A stretch of DNA of 64,000 nt from Dyadobacter linearis (GCF_907165045.1 NZ_CAJRAU010000003.1:496001-560000); one strand, 5' to 3'; positions 15,388 through 24,512 are shown, counted from the stretch's first letter. A program made the numbers and translations. Notes: a model not told the origin generated them from the sequence alone.

Positions 15388-15951
15388 CTAATTTTTAGAG
15401 TTGAACCACCTGAAAAAGCCGTGAAACGCTTTTCCAATCGCAGATTGTGGTTGGGTTGAATGAATAAATTTGTATTTGACCTCATCAATATCTTCAATGG
15501 TCTGCACATTTTTCATTCCCGCCTTTTCAAGCACGCGGATAGAAGGCGCATTATCAATATTCACAAAAGCGATCACTGTTTTTGCATTCAAAGTTCCTCT
15601 CGAGAACCTGATCAATCCTTCTGCAATCTCCGTCGCGATACCTTTGTGCCAATGCGCTTTTTGTATCCGGTACCCGATCTCAATTTCCGAACCGACCTGG
15701 TCGAGTTTCGCCGCTCCGATCAGTTCGCCGGTTACGACCTCCTCAATAAAATACCTGCCCAGATAAGTATCGTCACCATGCTCTGCCAGCATTACGCTCA
15801 GCATTTTGTCCGACTCCTCGCGGTTGAGTGCGTAGCCGGTTACGTACTTCATCACTTCCTCGTCATCGCTCAGCTGATGGTACTTTTCCCCGTCGGAGGC
15901 TGTCATTTTAGTTAGTAAAAACCGCCCGATGCGGATCGGCTTTATTTTCAT
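15388..15951 (-). CDS. GNAT family N-acetyltransferase (RimJ/RimL-like)
   Basis: A 187-residue acetyltransferase of the Acetyltransf_3 type, similar to RimJ/RimL. The pattern RFLLTKMTASDGEKYHQLSDDEEVMKYVTG is followed by the acetyl-CoA region IGYRIQKAHWHKGIATEIAEGLIRF and the FVNIDNAPSIRVLEKAGMKNV motif. The start at 15951 (MKIKPIRIGRF) is preferred to 15975. Such enzymes acetylate protein N-termini, amino sugars or small amines; the substrate is unknown. It is convergent with the haem locus with only 13 bp between stops. Confidence 0.88.
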   Translation of the reverse strand: MKIKPIRIGRFLLTKMTASDGEKYHQLSDDEEVMKYVTGYALNREESDKMLSVMLAEHGDDTYLGRYFIEEVVTGELIGAAKLDQVGSEIEIGYRIQKAHWHKGIATEIAEGLIRFSRGTLNAKTVIAFVNIDNAPSIRVLEKAGMKNVQTIEDIDEVKYKFIHSTQPQSAIGKAFHGFFRWFNSKN

Positions 15952-16238
15952 GGCACGGACTTTATACTTTATCACCTTTTTCTCCTACCCATAACTTCTA
16001 TGGTGAAATCATTAAAAGTTGATGATTTTTTTGGAGAAAACCAGTTTGGCATTCATTTTCTTTTAAATCTGAATTTGTTAACACTCGTTAACAGAACTTT
16101 AAATTTGGATTCTACATTTGAATTGTTACATTTGGACTATCAGGTAATGATATTAACATTCCGCATTAATAGTTCCAATCATTCTTGAATTCATTATAAA
16201 AGTATGAATTTTTTAATGTACTGATCTCAATCAGCATC
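15952..16238. other. AT-rich intergenic region with GTTAAC inverted repeat
   Basis: A 287-bp gap between the divergent GNAT gene and a small secreted-protein gene. It holds GTTAAC-actc-GTTAAC (16077-16092), an inverted repeat because each half is itself palindromic, and a short ATTCAT/ATGAAT pair near 16190-16210. It presumably contains two divergent promoters, but no good TAnnTTTG element stands out. A short ORF here (16000-16188) does not look like protein. Confidence 0.4.
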
Positions 16239-16655
16239 ATGATAAAAAGAACTTTTGTATTGTTTTTCTGCCTTGTGCACGTTCTCGTTTCTCCCGTTTT
16301 TGCGGAACGAACGGTATCGTCGTGCAAATTGGAAGCGGGTGCCGGAACCTTCTCGATACACGAGAATCAGGATACCAAGGAGAAGGATATCGTGCTTGAA
16401 GACGATACGATCCGGAAGAACTTAACGATCGTTCGTGCCGATGAATTTGAGTGGCAGGAAAGTCTGAACGACCTGCTTCGTCACCGGCATTCAAGTTTCC
16501 GGTTTCTCACAATCGTAGATCAGGCTTCTCCTGAATACAACATTACCATATTCCCTAAAACCGTCCGGGAATCGGTTACTCTGCCTATTATTTCAAGAAG
16601 TACTTTCGTGCTTCCCGGCTATTACAGCTTTTTGCACCGTCTGTGCCCATTCTAA
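16239..16655 (+). CDS. Hypothetical secreted protein (138 aa)
   Basis: A 138-residue ORF with a convincing signal peptide (KRTFVLFFCLVHVLVSPVFA, cleavage near residue 22). The polar mature part has no recognised domain (CKLEAGAGTFSIHENQDTKEKDIVLEDDTIRKNLTIVRADEFEWQESL), with Cys at 29 and 136. A 6-bp stem hairpin follows (16654-16668). No family is recognised; the signal peptide and the following hairpin support a real gene. Confidence 0.5.
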   Translation: MIKRTFVLFFCLVHVLVSPVFAERTVSSCKLEAGAGTFSIHENQDTKEKDIVLEDDTIRKNLTIVRADEFEWQESLNDLLRHRHSSFRFLTIVDQASPEYNITIFPKTVRESVTLPIISRSTFVLPGYYSFLHRLCPF

Positions 16656-16711
16656 CAGCATCGCTGTTTTCCTTCATTCATTTTCTATAATTGATTGACC
16701 ACCAGGATCAG

Positions 16712-16731
16712 TGTGCATTTACAACTGCACA
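16712..16731. promoter_or_regulatory. Inverted repeat TGTGCA-N8-TGCACA upstream of the RND operon
   Basis: TGTGCA (16712-16717) and TGCACA (16726-16731) are perfect complements with an 8-base spacer, 97 bp upstream of the efflux adaptor ATG. The size and symmetry suit a TetR- or MarR-type operator controlling the efflux genes. No such regulator is encoded next to the operon, so the binder would act in trans. There is no T-run, so it is not a terminator. Confidence 0.45.
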
Positions 16732-16828
16732 TTGCGCCCAGGATATTCATTTATACTGTGCCCTAACCGGCCGCAGGACTATTCCTTTTCACCCCGAAGC
16801 TCCATAATCATCCATTCAACTACTCATT

Positions 16829-17980
16829 ATGAAAAATTTCAAATGGTCTCTCCTTTTGCTGGTAAGCGTTTTTGCTTACGGGTGCGCTTCCAGGAGTGAA
16901 ACCACTTCCGGAGCTGCCGACAGCATCCGTACCATACCAGTTACCGAACTGAAACCTCAGAATACCAAACTCCACCGCGAATATGTGGGAGATATACATG
17001 CCGTCAGAAACGTAGAAATATACGCCCGGGTGAAAGGCTACCTGGAAGAAGTATATGTGGACGAGGGTAAAGAAGTGCGTAAAGGACAAACACTTTTCAG
17101 GATCAATAACGAAGAATATGAGGCGCAGCTGGCCAAAGCGAAGGCTAACCTTCAAAGTGCAATAGCAGAAGCGAAAGGCGCTGAACTTGAACTGAAAAGG
17201 GTCAAAATGCTCGTCGATAAAAATGTCATCTCCAAAACTGAGATCGATGTAGCCGACGCCAAGCTTGCAGCAGCGAATGCAAAAATTGAAGAAGCCAGGT
17301 CAGAAAAATCCAATGCAGCGATTCAGCTTGCCCGAACCGAGATCAAAGCGCCTTTCGACGGGGTTATCGACCGTATTCCGCATAAAATGGGAAGTCTGAT
17401 CGACGAAGGAACGCTGCTCACGACGCTTTCCGACACCAAAAATGTATTCGCATATTTCAATGTATCTGAGAATGAATACCTGGAATATATCCGGGCAAGA
17501 GGCAAAGCTTCGAACGAGGAAGCGATCGTAGAACTGGAACTTGCCGACGGTTCTTTCTTCAAACACAAGGGAACTATTGAAACCATGGAAGGCGCATTCG
17601 ACGAAGGTACCGGCTCGATCGCATTCCGTGCGCGCTTTTCAAATCCCGAAAAGTTGCTGAAACACGGTTCGACAGGTACGATCCGGCTGACGAATACAGT
17701 TGAGAATGCGATCCTTATTCCGCAAAAAGCTGCTTTTGAAATTCAGGATAAAAACTTTGTGTACGTGCTGGGTAAAGATAATAAGATCAAAACGCGCAGT
17801 TTTGTGCCAAGATCAAGATTATCAGGTTATTATGTAATAAAATCAGGATTAGAATCAGGGGAAACGATTGTTTGTGAGGGATTGCAGGGTTTGAAAGATG
17901 GTGCGACCATTAACCCGAAAGCAGTTTCACAAGACAGTCTGAATGTGCCGGGAAGCAAAATCGAGCTGACCGCACGATAA
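16829..17980 (+). CDS. RND efflux periplasmic adaptor (membrane fusion protein)
   Basis: A 383-residue lipoprotein adaptor (lipobox AYGC, Cys19). Order of domains: barrel-sandwich/lipoyl half (VYVDEGKEVRKGQTLFRINNEEYEAQLAKAKANL), long alpha hairpin with coiled coil (residues 95-155), second lipoyl half (TEIKAPFDGVIDRIPHKMGSLIDEGTLLTTLSD), beta-barrel and membrane-proximal domain. It links the inner-membrane pump encoded 30 bp downstream to the outer-membrane channel encoded after that, as in AcrA-AcrB-TolC. The upstream inverted repeat may be its operator. Substrates are probably hydrophobic drugs, bile salts or detergents, by family only. Confidence 0.95.
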   Translation: MKNFKWSLLLLVSVFAYGCASRSETTSGAADSIRTIPVTELKPQNTKLHREYVGDIHAVRNVEIYARVKGYLEEVYVDEGKEVRKGQTLFRINNEEYEAQLAKAKANLQSAIAEAKGAELELKRVKMLVDKNVISKTEIDVADAKLAAANAKIEEARSEKSNAAIQLARTEIKAPFDGVIDRIPHKMGSLIDEGTLLTTLSDTKNVFAYFNVSENEYLEYIRARGKASNEEAIVELELADGSFFKHKGTIETMEGAFDEGTGSIAFRARFSNPEKLLKHGSTGTIRLTNTVENAILIPQKAAFEIQDKNFVYVLGKDNKIKTRSFVPRSRLSGYYVIKSGLESGETIVCEGLQGLKDGATINPKAVSQDSLNVPGSKIELTAR

Positions 17981-18010
17981 GACCTTTTTTTCTCACCTGA
18001 ATTTAAAATC

Positions 18011-21000
18011 ATGTTTCAAAAATTTATAGAGCGGCCAGTGCTGTCACTGGTTATCTCAATCTTTATAACCCTGCTCGGGATTTTGGCATTTACAGGACTG
18101 CCCGTTTCGCAGTTTCCTGACATTGTACCGCCCTCAGTTGTCGTAACTGCCACGTATACAGGCGCAAACTCAGAAGTGTGTGTGGATGCGGTGGCCGTTC
18201 CGCTTGAAAAGGCGATCAACGGGGTGCCGGGAATGACCTATATGACGTCGGTCTCCGGAAACGACGGGGTTACTACGATCACGATTTCATTTAATGTGGG
18301 CGTAGACCCGGATCTGGCGGCGGTGAACGTTCAAAACCGTGTGCAAACGGTGATTGACGAATTGCCGGAAGAGGTTATCAAAGCGGGTGTTACCACTGAA
18401 AAAGAGGTAAACAGTATGTTGATGTACCTCGATATCATGAGTTCCGATACCTCCGTGGCTGAGGATTTCGTGTACAATTTTGCGGATATTAATATCCTGA
18501 AAGAGCTCAAAAGGATCGACGGCGTAGGTCGCGCGCAAATTATGGGTAGTAAGGATTACTCGATGCGCGTGTGGCTGAAACCCGACCGAATGAACAGCTA
18601 TAATGTGTCCGCCGACGAAGTTGTCCAGGCGATTCGTGACCAGAACGTGGTTGCGGCTCCGGGAAAAACGGGGGTTGCGTCGGGACGTGAAACGCAGGTT
18701 TTGCAGTATGTATTGAAATATACAGGAAAGCTTTTCGAACCGGTTCAATACGAAAATATTGTCCTGAGATCGAATCCTGACGGTTCCATGCTGAAACTGA
18801 AAGACGTAGCGGATATTGAATTCGGTACGCTGGAATATGATATGGCCTCGAAATCCAATGGAAAGCCTTCTGCTTCTATTATGATCAAGCAGCGGCCGGG
18901 CTCCAATGCGCAGGAAGTAATCAAAAATATCAAGGCGAAAGTTGCCGAGCTGAAAGGCACTACTTTTCCTCCGGGAATGGACTATTTCGTTTCCTATGAC
19001 GTTTCCCGCTTCCTTGATGCGTCTATTGACGAGGTTGTGCGTACGCTGATCGAGGCATTTATCCTTGTAATCATCATCGTTTACCTCTTTTTGCAGGATT
19101 TCCGTTCTACGGTTATCCCGGCGCTCGCCGTGCCTGTCGCTTTGATCGGAACATTTGCTTTCATGCAGCTTTTCGGGTTTTCAATCAACTTGCTAACCTT
19201 GTTTGCATTGGTACTTGCGATCGGTATTGTGGTCGATAATGCGATTGTCGTCGTCGAGGCCGTGCACGCCAAGATGGCGGAAAAGCACCTCGACGCCCGG
19301 GAAGCGACGATTGAATCGATGAAAGAAATGAGCGGCGCGATCATTGCAATCACGCTGGTCATGTCGGCGGTATTCGTTCCGGTCGCATTTATGTCCGGCC
19401 CGGTAGGGATTTTCTACCGGCAATTCTCTATCACGCTGGCGATTTCCATCGTAATATCAGGGATCAACGCATTGACGCTGACACCTGCACTCTGCGCATT
19501 GATGCTGAAAAACACGCACGGGCAGCCTTCGAAAAATACCTTGCTCGATCGCTTTTTCAGAGGTTTTAACAATGGTTATAATGGCATTTCCAATAAATAC
19601 AGAAAGCTGCTTTCCGTGATAGTAGGCAGAAGAATGGTCACTATCGGCTTGCTGGCGGCATTTTGCATTGGCACTTACGGCATTAATACGGTGCTCCCGA
19701 CGGGCTTTATTCCCACAGAAGATCAGGGAGTTATCAACGTAAACGTGACTACCCCCGTGGCGGCTACCGTGGAAAGGACGGAAGCTGTACTCGATGAAAT
19801 CCAGAAAGTAGCCCAGTCGCTGGAACCAGTGGAATCCGTTTCGTCGCTTTCAGGATATAGTTTGATCACCGAATCTGCGGGCTCTTCCTACGGTATGGCG
19901 ATGATCAACCTGAAACCCTGGGATCAGCGGACTGCTTCTGTTCAGGATATTATCAAAGAAATGGAGCAGAAAACGAAGCATATTACTGATGCCGATATTC
20001 AGTTTTTCCCGCCTCCTACCGTGCCTGGTTTTGGTAACTCAAGTGGTTTTGAGCTTCGGGTTCAGGACCGTACGGGAAGCGAGGATTTGCAAAAAACGGC
20101 AGAAGTAACCAACCAGTTTGTGAAGGATTTAATGGCTTCGCCGGAGATCGCATCCGCATTCAGCAGCTTTGACGCAAGTTTCCCGCAATATATGATCCAT
20201 GTTGATGCGGATATTGCTTCGAAAAAAGGCGTTTCGGTGGACGCAGCTATGAGTACGCTGCAAACGATGATAGGTAGTTTGTATGCTTCCAATTTCATTC
20301 GTTTTGGTCAGATGTATAAGGTGATGGTGCAGGCTGACCCGAGCTACCGTCGCACTCCGGAGGATCTTTTGAAACTCTATGTGAAAAACAACCGCGGCGA
20401 AATGGTACCATTCTCGACATTCATCAGACTCGAAAGAGTGTACGGACCCGAGCTATTGACGCGATATAATATGTACACTTCCGCGATGATCAATGGTGAC
20501 GCCGCGCCGGGTTACAGTAGTGGTGATGCTATTAAGGCCGTGGAACGAATTGCGGCTACGAGCCTTCCGAAAGGATTTACCTACGATTGGTCGGGTATGA
20601 CGCGCGAGGAGATATTGTCGGGAAACCAGGCGATTTACATTTTTGGTGTCTGTCTGATATTTGTGTACCTGCTGCTGGCGGCCCAATATGAGAGCTTCCT
20701 GCTCCCACTTCCGGTTATCTTGTCTCTTCCAACCGGTGTTTTCGGTGCATTTCTTGCATTGAAATTAATGGGGTTGGAAAACAACATTTACGCACAGGTT
20801 TCGCTCGTCATGCTGATTGGGTTGTTAGGTAAAAATGCGATCCTGATCGTGGAATACGCGATTATCAGGCAGAAAGAGGGCAGGTCCGTGATCGACGCCG
20901 TGCTCGAAGGGGCTACGGAAAGGTTACGTCCAATCTTAATGACCTCTCTCGCATTCGTAGCCGGACTGATCCCGCTGGTAATGGCATCGGGTGCAGGTGC

Positions 21001-21166
21001 GATCGGTAACCGGTCAATCGGTACAGCGGCTGCGGGTGGTATGCTCATCGGAACATTGTTCGGAATTATTATCATTCCGGGTCTGTATGTGCTGTTTGCC
21101 AGTATGATCCGTCCGAAGGTTGCGAAAAAGGCAAAAGCCGAGCACGAAGAACCTATTCTGGGTTAA
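18011..21166 (+). CDS. RND multidrug efflux pump, HAE1 family (AcrB-like)
   Basis: A 1051-residue inner-membrane proton antiporter with 12 transmembrane helices and two large periplasmic loops. N-terminus MFQKFIERPVLSLVISIFITLLGILAF is typical. TM4 carries GIVVDNAIVVVE, with D409 aligned to AcrB D407 and N410 in place of AcrB D408. TM10 has IGLLGKNAILIVEYA with K941 matching AcrB K940. The C-terminal half repeats the family pattern (RPILMTSLAFVAGLIPLVMASGAG). It sits between adaptor and channel genes. The Asp-to-Asn change in the proton relay is notable: either this subfamily uses a different relay or the pump is energetically altered. Confidence 0.95.
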   Translation: MFQKFIERPVLSLVISIFITLLGILAFTGLPVSQFPDIVPPSVVVTATYTGANSEVCVDAVAVPLEKAINGVPGMTYMTSVSGNDGVTTITISFNVGVDPDLAAVNVQNRVQTVIDELPEEVIKAGVTTEKEVNSMLMYLDIMSSDTSVAEDFVYNFADINILKELKRIDGVGRAQIMGSKDYSMRVWLKPDRMNSYNVSADEVVQAIRDQNVVAAPGKTGVASGRETQVLQYVLKYTGKLFEPVQYENIVLRSNPDGSMLKLKDVADIEFGTLEYDMASKSNGKPSASIMIKQRPGSNAQEVIKNIKAKVAELKGTTFPPGMDYFVSYDVSRFLDASIDEVVRTLIEAFILVIIIVYLFLQDFRSTVIPALAVPVALIGTFAFMQLFGFSINLLTLFALVLAIGIVVDNAIVVVEAVHAKMAEKHLDAREATIESMKEMSGAIIAITLVMSAVFVPVAFMSGPVGIFYRQFSITLAISIVISGINALTLTPALCALMLKNTHGQPSKNTLLDRFFRGFNNGYNGISNKYRKLLSVIVGRRMVTIGLLAAFCIGTYGINTVLPTGFIPTEDQGVINVNVTTPVAATVERTEAVLDEIQKVAQSLEPVESVSSLSGYSLITESAGSSYGMAMINLKPWDQRTASVQDIIKEMEQKTKHITDADIQFFPPPTVPGFGNSSGFELRVQDRTGSEDLQKTAEVTNQFVKDLMASPEIASAFSSFDASFPQYMIHVDADIASKKGVSVDAAMSTLQTMIGSLYASNFIRFGQMYKVMVQADPSYRRTPEDLLKLYVKNNRGEMVPFSTFIRLERVYGPELLTRYNMYTSAMINGDAAPGYSSGDAIKAVERIAATSLPKGFTYDWSGMTREEILSGNQAIYIFGVCLIFVYLLLAAQYESFLLPLPVILSLPTGVFGAFLALKLMGLENNIYAQVSLVMLIGLLGKNAILIVEYAIIRQKEGRSVIDAVLEGATERLRPILMTSLAFVAGLIPLVMASGAGAIGNRSIGTAAAGGMLIGTLFGIIIIPGLYVLFASMIRPKVAKKAKAEHEEPILG

Positions 21167-21227
21167 TGGTCAGACTTTCAGGCAGTCGGACATATTCCGG
21201 CTGCCTTCTTACATAAAATCTTATTTA

Positions 21228-22670
21228 ATGAAAACTTATCAAAGGCGATATTCGCTGCTAGTAGTGGGCGCGCTGCTTTTTCTTTCAGGTTGCAAACTAA
21301 TGCGGCCTGTCGAGCAGGCTTCCGGGATAAAAACACCTCCTGCATTCGCAGACCAATCCGATTCAACAGGAATAGGCTCTATTCAGTGGAGATCATTTTT
21401 CCAGGATCAGCAACTGGTAGCGCTGATAGACACTGCTTTACAGCAAAACCTGGATTTGAGAATGGCGGCTCAAAGGATTGAGCAAGCCAGAACGAACATT
21501 CTGATCGCGCAGGGTGCAATGCTGCCCGCTGTTACCGGCGAGATTTCAGGTGGAGGCAGGAAGTTCGGAGATTACACAATGGACGGAGTTGGTAACTATG
21601 ATACTAATTTTTCCGATAACATAGATGCAGACAGAAGATTGCCGGCACCGTTCCTTCCCGACTATTTTGTGGGTTTGAGAAGCTCCTGGGAGATCGATAT
21701 CTGGGGAAAATTAAAAACGCAGAAAAAAGCTGCATACACTCGGTTTTTAGCATCTGAAAAAGCCCGCCAGGCAATTGTGACGGGGCTGATCGCGCAAATA
21801 GCGTCTTCTTATTATGAGTTGATAGCATTGGATGCTGAATTGAATATTATCCGTAAAAACATCATCTTGCAACAATCCGCGGTCGAAACTGTGAAGATTC
21901 AAAAGGAAGGCGGACGGGCAAACGAGTTGGGTGTACGACAACTGACAGCACAGCTGCTGAATACGCAGAGTCTTGAATTCGAGATCCAGCAAAAGATCAC
22001 TGAAACGGAAAATAACCTGAACCTGCTGCTCGGACGTTTTCCCCAACCAATAGCCCGCGGGACCGCGCAGCAGCAAACTTTCCCGCAAACCGTCGTGACG
22101 GGTATTCCAGCCAATATGCTAAAAAGAAGGCCGGATATTCAGCAGGCACAGCTCGATCTGCTCGCTAACTATTCTGAGCAACAGGCAGCTCAACTGGCGT
22201 TTTTGCCATCGCTTAATATCACTGCGTTTCTTGGTTTCAATGCTTTTAAGAGCAATCTGTTGTTTTCTCCGGGTTCGATCGCCTACAATGCACTGGGAGG
22301 TTTGGTCGGGCCGCTTGTAAATCGCAAGGCTTTAAAGGCGGGACAAAAAAGATCTGAGGCAGCCAGTCTGGAAGCGTTGTATGCTTATAACAAGTCGGTT
22401 CTTAACGGTTTTCAGGAAGTTAGCACAAGTTTGAAAAAGATTGAGAACACAAAAAGGATCAATGACTTCAAAACGCAGGAAGTGGAAGTTTTACAGCAAG
22501 CTGTCGCGACCTCAAAAGACCTTTTCCTGACCGGCTACGCATCTTACCTGGAAGTTATCACAGCCCAGCGAAGCGTACTCGAAGCCGAGCTTAATCTGAC
22601 TGAAGTACAGAAACAGCAATTTTTAGGGCTAATTGAACTGTACAGATCGCTTGGCGGTGGCTGGGAGTAA
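21228..22670 (+). CDS. TolC-like outer-membrane efflux lipoprotein (NodT family)
   Basis: A 480-residue outer-membrane factor. The signal peptide ends in a lipobox (LFLSGC), so the trimeric channel is lipid-anchored as in OprM. Two OEP repeats are visible, the first with LVALIDTALQQNLDLRMAAQRIEQARTNILIAQGAMLPAV and the second with MLKRRPDIQQAQLDLLANYSEQQAAQLAFLPSLNITAFLG. The start at 21228 (MKTYQRRYSLLVVGALL) is chosen for the signal peptide; the frame is open upstream into the end of the pump gene. It completes a three-gene adaptor-pump-channel operon. Confidence 0.94.
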   Translation: MKTYQRRYSLLVVGALLFLSGCKLMRPVEQASGIKTPPAFADQSDSTGIGSIQWRSFFQDQQLVALIDTALQQNLDLRMAAQRIEQARTNILIAQGAMLPAVTGEISGGGRKFGDYTMDGVGNYDTNFSDNIDADRRLPAPFLPDYFVGLRSSWEIDIWGKLKTQKKAAYTRFLASEKARQAIVTGLIAQIASSYYELIALDAELNIIRKNIILQQSAVETVKIQKEGGRANELGVRQLTAQLLNTQSLEFEIQQKITETENNLNLLLGRFPQPIARGTAQQQTFPQTVVTGIPANMLKRRPDIQQAQLDLLANYSEQQAAQLAFLPSLNITAFLGFNAFKSNLLFSPGSIAYNALGGLVGPLVNRKALKAGQKRSEAASLEALYAYNKSVLNGFQEVSTSLKKIENTKRINDFKTQEVEVLQQAVATSKDLFLTGYASYLEVITAQRSVLEAELNLTEVQKQQFLGLIELYRSLGGGWE

Positions 22671-22681
22671 GTTCAGTGAAA

Positions 22682-23119
22682 TCAGTAAGGATAAACATTA
22701 CTTTTCACCTGAACGTACGGAGAAGCGCTATTTCCGATAATGCTATCCTTAATTACATAAAGCTGCATGCTGTCCAGACTGATTTTCAACTGAGCCAAAT
22801 TCTGTAATGCTGCTTCGTCGACATTAGTATATTGCCCACTCCAACCGCTGCCGGGATCTTCACAAACTGTCAGCAACTTGCCGGAGGGGTAGTAATTCAA
22901 GATGTAATTTCCCGGCTTCCTGGCCGCTACTTAATAATATTCCTTCGACTTGTCTGAGTTGGAATAGTGTTCATAAAACTTCCCGATAGCCTGGCTCTGC
23001 CAGGCTTCTCGCTTTTCTGTATTAAAATATATGGTTTCAACAGTTCGATCGATAGGATCAGAACATGCCAAAAGCAGTGCAAGACCAGCAAAAAAAGTAA
23101 ATAGGAATATGTTTTTCAT
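22682..23119 (-). pseudogene. Lipoprotein gene interrupted by an in-frame stop codon
   Basis: From ATG 23119 a lipoprotein of 62 codons is encoded (signal and lipobox LLLAC, then polar residues ending KSKEYY) and stops at TAA 22931-22933. The same frame then continues without another stop to 22682 (VAARKPGNYILNY, CEDPGSGWSGQYTNVDEAALQNLAQLKISLDSMQLYVIKDS), which reads as ordinary protein. The two parts are one gene of about 145 codons with a nonsense mutation. The second part alone could start only from a TTG. No family is recognised. It lies 4 bp after a damaged DsbA-like gene, so the whole operon looks decayed. Confidence 0.6.
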
Positions 23120-23123
23120 GGGG

Positions 23124-23868
23124 CTAAGGTTTTATGAAAAGGTCATTCATAAAACGCTCAATAGCGTCAAAAGTTAACGGGCCGTAATAAACACGATCGT
23201 TGATCAGCATTGTGGGCGTTGAAGTGATTCCTAATGAGCGCAAGTTATTCATGCTTAACGAAATTCGAGAAACTAGCTTTAGAGAATCCTTACAGGCCAC
23301 ATTTCTTAATCCCAGTTTATCATAAATCTGTGAGAAATCAATAGGGTCAACAGGCACGCTTTCGTACAGTAGATCATGCGCCTCCCAAAACCTCCCGTGT
23401 TGCGCCGCACATTCTGCTATCATAACGGATCTTTAAATGCTTTTGATAACTTGATTCTAGAATTTTCGCACCTTCATCAGTTTTCAAATCGACGAGATTC
23501 AATGGATTTGCTTCGTCGAATACTCCGTTCTGTAATCCGTTTACCTTGATATATTCTTTTAAACTAATCTTCTCTCCTATCCTCATAGTCCCAGCGGCTA
23601 ATGCAGAATCAAACGAAATATTTCGCGCTTTTGCGTCAATTTCAATCAATTTCCTGGCGATAATCTCGGTAGTCGCTATCGACCGCGCGTCATAAATCGC
23701 AGAAAGGTATTCATGCAGCGAATTGCTGATCAGGTTGTCAACCTCTCTTAAATAGATTTTATTTCCCTCAACTTCTGCTGCAACTTCCCCAGCATTTTCA
23801 CAACCAGGCACAAAGAAGATTAGCAACGTACATTTCAGCAGAAGCATTAAGCACTTTTTCAATACCAT
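23124..23868 (-). pseudogene. Frameshifted DsbA/thioredoxin_4-like lipoprotein lacking CxxC
   Basis: Frame 1 (23868 down to 23374) gives a lipoprotein start (FFVPGC) and a SurA-N-like helical region (AAEVEGNKIYLREVDNLISNSLHEYL), ending around KHLKIRY. Frame 2 (23423 down to 23124) continues with IAECAAQHGRFWEAHDLLYE and LGITSTPTMLINDRVYYG, the second half of a DsbA-type thioredoxin fold with its cis-Pro TPT. The frames meet near 23420 and would join by loss of a single base. The usual CxxC segment between the SurA-like part and AECAAQ is missing, so catalysis is unlikely. Two separate coupled genes are possible but less likely. Confidence 0.6.
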
Positions 23869-23879
23869 AATGAATCAGG

Positions 23880-24038
23880 CTACCGTGCTCTTCTGATATT
23901 AAAAGTTGTGTTTCCAGGGTCATTTGTGCGATTTACACCATATCCTTGAATATGGTCTGCATTGGTTGCCACGCTCGTAAGCCAGTCCACAGAATATAGT
24001 TGATTTACATCAGCAAAGAGAAATATTCTGACAGCCAC
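23880..24038 (-). pseudogene. Coding-like fragment upstream of the damaged DsbA-like gene
   Basis: On the minus strand a frame open from about 24075 ends at TAG 23880-23882. From a GTG at 24038 it would give 52 residues, including LYSVDWLTSVATNADHIQGYG and VNRTNDPGNTTFNIRRAR. The last 35 residues look like real protein, whereas no ATG start exists. It may be the 3' remnant of a lost gene in the same decayed operon, or a small protein with a GTG start. No family recognised. Confidence 0.3.
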
Positions 24039-24146
24039 GACAAAAATAAAATGGTTGTAGTAAACACTTTGATGAGTTGTATTTTACAACTTGATCGCAG
24101 GATCGTTTTATTATATTTTGCAGACTTTAACACGCACACTAACTCT

Positions 24147-24383
24147 ATGAATAGATCTATGCCTGACTTTAGTGAAAAAATTAGGGCAATTAGAATGATG
24201 AAAGGAATCAAGCAGATTGAGATCGCACAATTGCTAAATGTTCGCCAGCAATCAATCAGTAAGCTTGAAAATGGCAAGATTCACATAGCCGATTGCGTTG
24301 CACTTAAAATTGCCAATTATCTAGGCTTCGAGTCGCCCGAAGAAATGGCGCTATTCTACGAAAAGCATATTGACCGCAAATAA
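24147..24383 (+). CDS. XRE family helix-turn-helix regulator (78 aa)
   Basis: A 78-residue DNA-binding protein made almost entirely of one HTH_3 domain (FSEKIRAIRMMKGIKQIEIAQLLNVRQQSISKLENGKIHIADCVALKIANYLGFES). The start at 24147 is chosen because the longer frame from 24000 begins with AT-rich, unlikely residues. It is divergent from the decayed DsbA-like/lipoprotein operon and may once have regulated it. No toxin partner is visible nearby. Confidence 0.85.
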   Translation: MNRSMPDFSEKIRAIRMMKGIKQIEIAQLLNVRQQSISKLENGKIHIADCVALKIANYLGFESPEEMALFYEKHIDRK

Positions 24384-24512
24384 CGAAGCTTTCCACTCCT
24401 TTGGATAACGCGTTGTAAGCGTATAATCAATAGTTAACAAGTTCCTCTCAATTTCCATCACATTTGGAACTCCCAAAAACAGATAAAACCGTCCGGCCTT
24501 AAAGACCCGCCT

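Noticed and set aside
16000..16188. 62-residue ORF in the gap after the GNAT gene
   Set aside because: AT-rich, Leu/Asn-heavy translation with no promoter or signal features; looks like chance.
22682..22900. Independent 72-residue gene starting at TTG 22900
   Set aside because: It continues the frame of the upstream lipoprotein across a single stop, so one interrupted gene is a better reading.
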